DNA of 33,657 nt. It comes from Syntrophobacterales bacterium GWC2_56_13. Lineage in GTDB: Bacteria; Desulfobacterota; Syntrophia; Syntrophales; UBA5619. Shown piece by piece: positions 27,220-33,657 of the stretch (its first letter is position 1; every line of letters begins with the position of its first letter). The notes beneath the pieces were generated by a model that was not told the DNA's origin, searched no databases, and saw only the letters and a program-made list of their open reading frames with translations. The position numbers and the translations under genes were made by a program. The stretch is taken from contig MICJ01000003.1 in the NCBI GenBank assembly GCA_001830835.1, positions 30,299-63,955 on the forward strand, written 5' to 3'.

Positions 27220-28263
27220 ATGCAGGAAAAGATGACATACAGTGCAGCGGGTGTTGATATCGACCGGGCTAATTCTTTTGTCGAAAGGATAAAACCCCTG
27301 ATCAAGGGGGCTTCGCGCCGCGAAGTGATGAGCGGCATCGGCGGGTTCGGAGGTCTCTTTCATCTGGATATCAGCAAAAACAGGGATCCTATCTTGGTTT
27401 CCTCAACCGACGGTGTGGGCACCAAGCTCAAAATTGCCCAGATGATGGACAAACACGATACGGTGGGGATAGACCTCGTGGCCATGTCCGTAAACGACGT
27501 CATCGTGCAGGGGGCGGAGCCGCTCTTCTTTCTGGACTATATCGCCACGGGCAAGATCCATATTGAAACGACCGTTCAGATCGTGGAGGGTGTCGTCAGG
27601 GGGTGTCAGGAAGCCGGGTGTGCACTTATTGGGGGAGAAACGGCGGAGATGCCCGGGTTTTACCCGGCCGGTGAGTATGATCTGGCCGGTTTCTGCGTCG
27701 GAGTGGTTGAGGCGGATAAATTGATCGACGGTTCCGATATTCGCGTCGGAGACCGGATCGTCGGTATTGCCTCTTCGGGTCTTCACAGCAACGGTTTTTC
27801 TCTGGCCAGGCGGGTCCTTTTTGACGAAGGAAAGCTCCATCCCAACGATCGGGTGGATGGTCTCGAACAGCCCCTCGGACTGGAACTTCTCAAGCCCACG
27901 AAAATCTACGTGAAACCGATTTTGAACCTCATAAAGGACTTTAACATCCTGGGACTCGTGCACATTACCGGCGGCGGTTTCCTGGACAATATTCCGCGAA
28001 TCGTACCCGGCCCTTGCCGGGCCGTCATTAGGAGGGGAACATGGCCGGTGTCGCCCGTTTTCGATCTGATCCGCAAAACGGGGAACATTGAGGAGATGGA
28101 AATGCTCCGGGTCTTCAACATGGGGATCGGCATGATCCTCATCGCAGCCGAGAAGGACGAGGCGGAAATCTTAGAGAGGTTGGAAATGTTAGGCGAAAAG
28201 GCTTATGCTATCGGCATGATCGAAAAGAGGGAAAACGATCAGTTAGCGGTCTCTTTCGTGTAG
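27220..28263 (+). CDS. purM: Phosphoribosylformylglycinamidine cyclo-ligase (AIR synthetase)
   Basis: This 347-residue enzyme closes the imidazole ring of purines: FGAM plus ATP gives AIR. Motifs include Y-S-A-A-G-V-D-I-D near the start, S-T-D-G-V-G-T-K and G-G-E-T-A-E-M-P-G-F. The frame is open from 27151, but those extra 23 residues do not fit the family; GGGAG directly before the ATG at 27220 marks the start and gives the usual length. purN follows 61 bp downstream. Confidence 0.96.
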   Translation: MQEKMTYSAAGVDIDRANSFVERIKPLIKGASRREVMSGIGGFGGLFHLDISKNRDPILVSSTDGVGTKLKIAQMMDKHDTVGIDLVAMSVNDVIVQGAEPLFFLDYIATGKIHIETTVQIVEGVVRGCQEAGCALIGGETAEMPGFYPAGEYDLAGFCVGVVEADKLIDGSDIRVGDRIVGIASSGLHSNGFSLARRVLFDEGKLHPNDRVDGLEQPLGLELLKPTKIYVKPILNLIKDFNILGLVHITGGGFLDNIPRIVPGPCRAVIRRGTWPVSPVFDLIRKTGNIEEMEMLRVFNMGIGMILIAAEKDEAEILERLEMLGEKAYAIGMIEKRENDQLAVSFV

Positions 28264-28324
28264 AGGAGATGATTTTTCAATCTGGCGGCAATTACGTTGA
28301 CGTTTTGAACGCAGGAACCATATC

Positions 28325-28990
28325 ATGCTGCAGAAAATAGGTATCGGGGTTCTTGTTTCGGGAAGCGGCTCCAATCTGCAGTCCATTATCGATCATATCG
28401 AAAACGGGACACTCGATGCGGAAATCAGGGTAGTCCTCAGCAACAACCCGGAGGCCTATGCCTTAGAGCGATGCAGAAAGCATCGGATCCCGGCGACCGT
28501 GGTCGATCATCGCCAGTTCAGCTCCCGCGAGGAATTCGACCGCAGAGTGATCGAAATACTGAAAACGTCCGGCGTTGATCTTGTGGTGATGGCCGGTTTC
28601 ATGAGGATCCTCTCTCCTGAATTCTTCCGGGCGTTTCCCCGAAAGATCCTGAACATCCACCCGGCGTTGCTCCCCGCTTTTCCCGGCACCCACGTACAGC
28701 AGAAGGCTGTGGAATACGGAGTCAAATTTTCGGGTTGTACGGTACATTTTGCCGATGAAGGGGTCGATACGGGGCCCATAATCATCCAGGCCGTTGTCCC
28801 GGTTCGCGAAGATGATACCGCTGACGACCTTGCTGCAAGGATCTTGAAAGAAGAACACAGGATTTACCCCCAGGCCATCCAGTATTACGCGGAGGGAAGA
28901 ATCGAGATCGAGGGCCGGAAGGTCCGCATCAGATGCGACCGCCGGATGGAGGACATTGCGCTGCACAATCCTCCTTTGACCCGGTTTTGA
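28325..28990 (+). CDS. purN: Phosphoribosylglycinamide formyltransferase
   Basis: This 221-residue enzyme transfers formyl from 10-formyl-THF to GAR. The N-terminal nucleotide site has V-S-G-S-G-S-N-L-Q. The catalytic triad is Asn110 and His112 in L-N-I-H-P-A-L-L and Asp148 in D-E-G-V-D-T-G. It has a slightly longer C-terminus than E. coli PurN. AGGAA lies about 9 nt before the ATG. It likely shares a transcript with purM. Confidence 0.96.
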   Translation: MLQKIGIGVLVSGSGSNLQSIIDHIENGTLDAEIRVVLSNNPEAYALERCRKHRIPATVVDHRQFSSREEFDRRVIEILKTSGVDLVVMAGFMRILSPEFFRAFPRKILNIHPALLPAFPGTHVQQKAVEYGVKFSGCTVHFADEGVDTGPIIIQAVVPVREDDTADDLAARILKEEHRIYPQAIQYYAEGRIEIEGRKVRIRCDRRMEDIALHNPPLTRF

Positions 28991-29050
28991 TTTCTTCCCC
29001 ATCGGTCGGACAGGTGTTTTTTCCGTCACACATCTCTTGGATTCATTCAT

Positions 29051-30502
29051 ATGTGCGATGCAATTGTCATAGGCCGGGATTTGAGCTCCTTGACCGCCGC
29101 CCTGACTGCGGTCCGGATCGGATTGAAAACGGTCCTGGTCGCGGAGGACTCACTGGAGGCAGAACATCGGGAAGCTGGATATGCCTTTCCGATCGACCCA
29201 ACTCCTCTGTCAGGTTTTGGACAGAAACAGATAATCTCACGGCTTCTGGCGGAACTGCACCTGACGCAAGAAGGCGCTCCCCCGGTTATGCTTTTGGACC
29301 CCGCCTTGCAGGTGATCCTCCCCGGACACCGGGTGGACATTTTTCAAGACCGGGAGCGGTTGATCGCTGAGATGATCCGCGAATTTCCTGAAATGGCACG
29401 TGAGATAATGCGTTTTCACCATGCCGTCGCAAGAGCCGGCGCGCTGGTGGAGAGGTGGATCGGCGAAGATTTCCCTGGCGGCCGGCGGGATTTCAGAGGG
29501 CTTCTCCGCCGGCTTGGTCGCCTTCCCGCCGCCATCACGGGTCGTTCTTCCCTTGCCTTCCGGGGAAATGAAAAGGTCGACTCATTCAGGAGGGTTATTG
29601 AAGCCCAGATGACCATCCTTTCCTATCTCGATATCAACGGCCACCTTCCCCTGTCTGCTGCGTATCTCCTTTCCCTGCCCGCAAGGGGCCTTTTCTACCC
29701 GTGCGCAGGCCGGAACTCCTGGCTGAAGTGGTTGTGCAAGGGGTTTACCGATAGCGGGGGAATTCTGCAAGAGGGATGTTCCGTCATTCGAATCGACACA
29801 GAGCCGGAAATCATGGTCGATCTGGAAAGCGCAGGGACATTGTCAACCCTTAGCGGCAAAAAGCTCATCGTCAGCACAAAGTGGGAAAAACTCAATCTCC
29901 TGCTGCTTGATCAGAAGCCATTCCGTCGGCTGGTTCGCCGGTTCGGTGCAATCCGTCCGGCTGCTTATCTCTTTTGCCTTCATATGGGCGTTCATGAAGG
30001 GGGGTTTCCGGAGAGGATGGCGCCTTATACCGTGGTGGTCCCGGATGAAAACCGCCCCGTAACAGAGGGTAATCTCGTTTTTCTCGAAGCCAGTTTCCCG
30101 GGTGAGACGGGCCGGGCGCCCGAAGGACGTCGCGCAATCACTGCCACTGTTTTTCTAAAGGATTCGCCGCTAAGGCTCAATGATGGTGAACTGAAGGAGT
30201 ATGCCACAGGCATCATCGATTCCCTGGGGGGATTCCTCCCGTTTCTTCGGGAGAGTATCGATTATATTCATGTTGAAAAATCCATTGCCCTATCGAGGCA
30301 ATGCCAGGAATTGGTCAACCAGAAATACCGGACCCGGAAGCGCCTCTTTTTCGGGATCAGTATCTTCTCGCCGGAAACACCCGTTCGGGATGTATTCTTG
30401 ACGGGGGGGATGTTGCTGGCAGGGCAAGGTTTCGAAGGGGAGATTCTCTCCGGGATAAATGCCGCCTTCTTGGCGGAAAGCGAGGTTAGAAAACATGGAT
30501 AA
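29051..30502 (+). CDS. FAD/NAD(P)-binding amine-oxidase/phytoene-desaturase-like protein, function unknown
   Basis: This 483-residue protein has an N-terminal Rossmann fold (D-A-I-V-I-G-R-D-L-S-S-L-T-A-A), but the usual G-x-G-x-x-G dinucleotide motif is degraded to G-R-D-L-S-S. The C-terminal F-L-T-G-G-M-L-L-A-G-Q-G-F-E-G-E resembles the FAD-contact ending of CrtI-like and amine-oxidase flavoproteins. In between it has no features I can name. The ATG has only a weak ribosome site. Its end overlaps the pfkA start by 8 bp, so both are probably made together. It may be a flavoprotein with altered cofactor binding or a non-catalytic relative; I cannot name a substrate. Confidence 0.7.
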   Translation: MCDAIVIGRDLSSLTAALTAVRIGLKTVLVAEDSLEAEHREAGYAFPIDPTPLSGFGQKQIISRLLAELHLTQEGAPPVMLLDPALQVILPGHRVDIFQDRERLIAEMIREFPEMAREIMRFHHAVARAGALVERWIGEDFPGGRRDFRGLLRRLGRLPAAITGRSSLAFRGNEKVDSFRRVIEAQMTILSYLDINGHLPLSAAYLLSLPARGLFYPCAGRNSWLKWLCKGFTDSGGILQEGCSVIRIDTEPEIMVDLESAGTLSTLSGKKLIVSTKWEKLNLLLLDQKPFRRLVRRFGAIRPAAYLFCLHMGVHEGGFPERMAPYTVVVPDENRPVTEGNLVFLEASFPGETGRAPEGRRAITATVFLKDSPLRLNDGELKEYATGIIDSLGGFLPFLRESIDYIHVEKSIALSRQCQELVNQKYRTRKRLFFGISIFSPETPVRDVFLTGGMLLAGQGFEGEILSGINAAFLAESEVRKHG

Positions 30503-31808
30503 GAATTTTCCGTACGATTTTACCATTCAGAACCTGGGGGAATGTACCATTCCTTCTCCCGTAAACGTCAGTTATTTCACTACGGATGCCAAGAAAGTCC
30601 TGTTCAACATCTACCTCGATCAGTACGACCGCCTCAAGTCTCCTGACGGTATGCCCCTTGCCGTCGAGGTGGCCGGGCCACGGGAGAAGATCTTCTTCGA
30701 TCCCTCTAAGACCAAGGCGGCCATTGTCACCTGTGGCGGACTCTGCCCGGGTATCAACGACGTAATCAGGGCGCTGGTCATGGAGCTTCATCACCGGTAT
30801 GGAGTCCGGAATATCGTCGGGATAAAATACGGGTTTCAGGGACTGATCCCTAAATACGGTTATCCGGTCATTGAGCTTACCACGGATATCGTGAAGGATA
30901 TCCATACGATCGGGGGTAGCATCCTTTCGTCTTCACGGGGACGTCAGGATATCGGGGAGATGGTGGATGCGCTCAAGCGGATGAATGTGGATCTCCTGTT
31001 CTGCGTGGGCGGAGACGGGACTATGAGGGCCACGGAATGGATCACTGAGGAAATCACACGGCGGGATCAGAATATCGGCGTGATCGGCATCCCGAAGACG
31101 ATCGACAATGATCTGAACCTGATCCAGAAGACCTTCGGATTCGATACGGCCATTTCCGAGTCGGTCAAGGTGATCCAATGCGCCCATATCGAAGCCAGGG
31201 GGAGTCCCAACGGCATTGGTCTGGTCAAGATCATGGGGCGACAGTCGGGGCATATAGCGGCCAGCGCCGCCCTGGCACAGTCCGATGTCAACTTCGTCCT
31301 GATTCCGGAGGTTCCCTTTGACCTGGAGGGGGAAAAGGGTTTATTAAAGGCCGTCGAGAAACGTCTTCGTGACCAAGCGCACTGCGTGATTCTTGTAGCC
31401 GAGGGGGCCGGACAGGAATACCTCCGGCAGGATGGTCATCCTGTGGACACGGATGCCTCGGGCAATTTACGTCTGCTCGATATCGGCATCTTCCTGAAGA
31501 CCACCCTGGAGGGATATTTTCGGAAGATCGGCATGGAGGTCAACCTCAAGTACATAGACCCGAGCTACATCATCCGCAGTGTTCCTGCAAATGCCAGCGA
31601 CAGCATGTACTGCGGAGCGCTCGGACAGTATGCGGTCCATGCCGGCATGGCCGGAAAGACAGGCATGCTCGTCGGACTGATGAAGGACGAATATGTCCAT
31701 ATACCCTTGAAAATGGTTAGTTCCGGCACCAAAGTCGAACCGGTTGGCAATGTCTGGATGCGGGTCCTCGAAGCGACGGGCCAGCCCCCACTGATGAAAA
31801 ACGTTTGA
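30495..31808 (+). CDS. pfkA: ATP-dependent 6-phosphofructokinase, TP0108 type
   Basis: This 437-residue enzyme phosphorylates fructose 6-phosphate. The substrate site has G-G-D-G-T (Asp174, Gly175) and P-K-T-I-D-N-D (Lys201, Asp204), and later M-G-R-Q-S-G. Gly at the 175 position is typical of ATP users, while Lys before T-I-D-N-D is typical of pyrophosphate users; the combination is known from long ATP-dependent enzymes such as Treponema TP0108 and plant PFKs. An N-terminal extension of about 70 residues precedes the catalytic core, also as in that group. The frame is open to 30459; GAGG and the 8-bp overlap with the flavoprotein gene support the ATG at 30495. Confidence 0.9.
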   Translation: MDKNFPYDFTIQNLGECTIPSPVNVSYFTTDAKKVLFNIYLDQYDRLKSPDGMPLAVEVAGPREKIFFDPSKTKAAIVTCGGLCPGINDVIRALVMELHHRYGVRNIVGIKYGFQGLIPKYGYPVIELTTDIVKDIHTIGGSILSSSRGRQDIGEMVDALKRMNVDLLFCVGGDGTMRATEWITEEITRRDQNIGVIGIPKTIDNDLNLIQKTFGFDTAISESVKVIQCAHIEARGSPNGIGLVKIMGRQSGHIAASAALAQSDVNFVLIPEVPFDLEGEKGLLKAVEKRLRDQAHCVILVAEGAGQEYLRQDGHPVDTDASGNLRLLDIGIFLKTTLEGYFRKIGMEVNLKYIDPSYIIRSVPANASDSMYCGALGQYAVHAGMAGKTGMLVGLMKDEYVHIPLKMVSSGTKVEPVGNVWMRVLEATGQPPLMKNV

Positions 31809-31886
31809 AATATTTTATCATATCGGGACCGGCTCAGGGGAAAGCGCAAAGCAGCATACGGACTTTTAAAAGCCGTTAAAAAATGC

Positions 31887-31915
31887 TTGCATTCTGGAGA
31901 GTTTTGGTTTACTAA
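31887..31915 (+). promoter_or_regulatory. Weak promoter candidate for rpmB
   Basis: TTGCAT (31887-31892) and TACTAA (31910-31915) are spaced by 17 bp, about 30 nt before the rpmB start. Consensus matches are low (3/6 each); spacing and position are the support. Confidence 0.25.
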
Positions 31916-31944
31916 CCGGCAGCATTTCAGAGAGGAGCCTGTGT

Positions 31945-32142
31945 ATGTCGAGAATCTGTGAAGTATGCGGTAAAAAACCGGTGGCGGGTCACAAGGTCAG
32001 CCATGCAAACAACAAAAGCAAAAAGATCTGGTACCCCAATCTTCAGAAGATACGCTGTATCGACGCCAAGACGGGGACGGTGAAGCGCGTGAAGTCCTGC
32101 ACCCGGTGCATCCGTTCGGGTTTTATTAGAAAGGCCGTCTGA
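31945..32142 (+). CDS. rpmB: 50S ribosomal protein L28, zinc-binding form
   Basis: This 65-residue protein of the large ribosomal subunit has the L28 start (C-E-V-C-G-K-K-P) and end (S-C-T-R-C-I-R-S-G). Cys5, Cys8, Cys52 and Cys55 form the two CxxC pairs of the zinc (C+) version. A strong GAGGAG precedes the ATG. It is not joined to rpmG here and ends in its own terminator. Confidence 0.96.
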   Translation: MSRICEVCGKKPVAGHKVSHANNKSKKIWYPNLQKIRCIDAKTGTVKRVKSCTRCIRSGFIRKAV

Positions 32143-32167
32143 AAAGAATTGCAGCAAAGGGATTACG

Positions 32168-32210
32168 GGCCGGAACAGCTGAGCGATGCTGTCCCGGCCT
32201 TTGTGATTTC
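32168..32210 (+). terminator. Rho-independent terminator after rpmB
   Basis: GGCCGG-A-ACAGC (32168-32179) pairs with GCTGT-C-CCGGCC (32188-32199): 11 base pairs with one mismatch and an 8-base loop. TTTGTGATTT follows. It lies 26 bp after the rpmB stop and just before the end of the convergent gene. Confidence 0.8.
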
Positions 32211-32213
32211 ATC

Positions 32214-32639
32214 TCACCTCTGTGGAGCGTCTGATATCTCGATCTTTTTAATATCCTGCAGCTTGATCTGGAAGGTGCCGTACCTGGTCCGGCCGTACAA
32301 TTTCTGGTTTTTATTCAGCGTCAACTCGGACGATCCCCCGTCGTGCAGTTTTACTATGCCGGTCAATCTGTCCGCATTAAAGAGGAACAGAATCTGCTCA
32401 ATGTTGTCAAAGGAGATGGTGTAGTTCCCCTCCCCGCGCTTCCCTTCCAGGAAGGTCTCACCTTCAATGCTTACGTCACTGCACTGAGCGACCACATCCA
32501 TCTGATCCAGGATGGTAGCGGTATACTTCTTGACCGGTACGGGAATCTTTTCCGGAGAGGCTGGTCCTTGAAGGGAGCCCATCCCCAGGAGGACAGGCAT
32601 AACTGTCATCAGAATAAGGAACAATAGGAATCTTTTCAT
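32214..32639 (-). CDS. Secreted protein of unknown function
   Basis: This 141-residue protein begins with a signal peptide (M-K-R-F then a hydrophobic stretch to about 20); there is no lipobox Cys, so it is probably soluble in the periplasm. The mature part is short, with alternating beta-type residues and motifs such as L-T-L-N-K-N-Q-K-L-Y-G-R-T and I-K-L-Q-D-I-K-K-I-E. The pattern suggests small beta strands, but I recognise no family. GGAGG stands a few bases before the ATG. It converges on rpmB and is divergent from recJ; no clear promoter of its own was found. Confidence 0.72.
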   Translation of the reverse strand: MKRFLLFLILMTVMPVLLGMGSLQGPASPEKIPVPVKKYTATILDQMDVVAQCSDVSIEGETFLEGKRGEGNYTISFDNIEQILFLFNADRLTGIVKLHDGGSSELTLNKNQKLYGRTRYGTFQIKLQDIKKIEISDAPQR

Positions 32640-32784
32640 GAGGCCTCCAATCGTTGTAGTAACCTGTGTGCAAAAATGGCGATTTCAGCGGACAGATCTG
32701 CATCTCACAACGATTAATGACTATCATGCCCCCAGGGAAATTTCAAGATTAAAAGAGAGGGAAAAATAGAAAGGAATTCTCTCC

Positions 32785-32812
32785 TTGACATCGAGGTCCA
32801 CCTTGATATGAT
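32785..32812 (+). promoter_or_regulatory. Sigma70-type promoter for recJ
   Basis: TTGACA (32785-32790, perfect) and TATGAT (32807-32812, 5/6) are spaced by 16 bp, about 45 nt before the expected recJ transcript would reach its ATG at 32865. It is the best promoter match in the window. Confidence 0.7.
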
Positions 32813-32864
32813 AAAATTATTTTAGAGCCGGATGTGACGGCATGACAGGGAGTCAAACTGAGAA

Positions 32865-33657
32865 ATGGCTATCTCGGCAGCAAGACTGCCCATCACCCGC
32901 TGGCGTTTGCGGGAGGGCAACAGAGATATTCAGGATCTGCTGGTCAGGGAACTGGGCCTCAGCCCGATCATATCCCGGATTCTCATGAGTCGCGATATCG
33001 TCGATCCTGATGATGCCCTCCGGTACCTCTCCCCTTCCCTTCGCGACCTCCACAATCCTTTTCTGATGCAGGATATGAAAAAAGCGGCGGATCGAGTTAT
33101 CCGCGCCATCTACAATCAGGAGAAGGTAGTCATCTACGGGGATTATGATGCGGACGGCATCACTTCCGTTGCCGTTCTTATCCAATTTCTGCGACAGATC
33201 CATCGGGGGGTGACCTTCTATATCCCTGACCGTATCACGGAGGGTTATGGACTTAACCGGGAGGCGGTAGAGCGACTGAGATCCGAGGGGGTCGGTCTGA
33301 TCATCACCGTAGATTGCGGCATATCCGATCATGAACCGATCGCCTATGCACGACAGCTGGGCATGGACACGATCATCCTGGACCATCATGAGCTCTCCGA
33401 TACCCTTCCGGAGGCGTTCGCTGCTGTCAATCCTCATCGCACGGATTGTGGATTTCCCTTCAAACATCTCGCCGCCGTTGGCATTGTATTCAACTTTCTT
33501 ATTGCCCTCCGCGGCGCCCTGAGGCGGGAAGGATTCTGGAAGAATGATGCCTATCCCAATCTCAGGGAATACCTTGATCTTGTGGCGCTCGGGACCATCG
33601 GTGATATTGCGCCGCTTGTGGATGAAAATCGCATATTTGCCAAAATAGGGCTCGAAC
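32865..33657 (+). CDS. recJ: Single-stranded-DNA-specific exonuclease RecJ (partial, 3' end outside window)
   Basis: The first 264 codons are present. RecJ degrades single-stranded DNA 5' to 3' in recombination and mismatch repair. The DHH phosphoesterase motifs are visible: Y-G-D-Y-D-A-D-G (Asp93, Asp95, Asp97), T-V-D-C-G-I-S-D (Asp150) and L-D-H-H-E-L (Asp173-His174-His175), followed by V-N-P-H-R and L-A-A-V-G. A TGA stop lies two codons before the ATG in the same frame, so this is the first possible start. GGGAG stands 12 nt upstream, a little far. A strong promoter lies at 32785-32812. Confidence 0.95.
   Translation, partial: MAISAARLPITRWRLREGNRDIQDLLVRELGLSPIISRILMSRDIVDPDDALRYLSPSLRDLHNPFLMQDMKKAADRVIRAIYNQEKVVIYGDYDADGITSVAVLIQFLRQIHRGVTFYIPDRITEGYGLNREAVERLRSEGVGLIITVDCGISDHEPIAYARQLGMDTIILDHHELSDTLPEAFAAVNPHRTDCGFPFKHLAAVGIVFNFLIALRGALRREGFWKNDAYPNLREYLDLVALGTIGDIAPLVDENRIFAKIGLE

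Noticed and set aside
31857-31877. Palindromic CTTTTAAAAG with flanking ACGG/CCGT before rpmB
   Set aside because: The stem would have no loop, and it fits neither a terminator nor a known leader.

Overview
The window reads as an ordinary, gene-dense bacterial chromosome segment. Three things suggest an anaerobic deltaproteobacterium (Thermodesulfobacteriota), probably Syntrophus-like: archaeal-type phosphoglycerate mutase (apgM), an indolepyruvate:ferredoxin oxidoreductase pair (iorAB), and a TP0108-type phosphofructokinase. The taxon is an inference from gene content and protein style; I ran no search. I see no tRNA, rRNA, CRISPR array, prophage or insertion sequence, and no gene-free stretch longer than about 300 bases.

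Layout. 1-2298 (+): the last codons of prfB, then mltD, a LysM-bearing lytic transglycosylase lipoprotein. 2308-8471 (-): a peptidase operon (small membrane protein, zinc-site M16, R/Y-site M16, M20), then phoH-ybeY, which has its own promoter candidate. 8531-9404 (-): a decayed B12-binding/radical SAM gene. 9441-9678: an AT-rich intergenic region with promoter and palindrome signals. 9679-11277 (+): an isolated gene joining a MerR-type DNA-binding domain to a class III nucleotide cyclase, the most unusual gene here. 11481-17038 (+): dtd, a possible 39-codon gene, guaB and dnaE. 17183-26995 (-): recG, then hom, apgM, a YbgC-type thioesterase, a membrane TPR protein, iorA, iorB and a class II DnaJ, most of them close or overlapping. 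A roughly 130-bp inverted-repeat element lies between hom and apgM. 27220-31808 (+): purM, purN, a FAD-type oxidoreductase and pfkA. Then rpmB (+) with a clear terminator, a secreted orphan protein (-), and the first 264 codons of recJ (+), cut by the window end.

Together: purM, purN and guaB serve purine synthesis; hom serves threonine/methionine synthesis; apgM and pfkA serve glycolysis/gluconeogenesis; iorAB serves 2-oxoacid oxidation linked to ferredoxin; dnaE, recG and recJ serve replication and repair; prfB, rpmB, ybeY and dtd serve translation. The M16 pair looks like a two-subunit protease in which one subunit carries the zinc site and the other the substrate-binding Arg/Tyr motif. 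The best candidate for something not well described is the MerR-cyclase gene and its palindrome-rich upstream region, next to a radical SAM gene that has lost its catalytic core.
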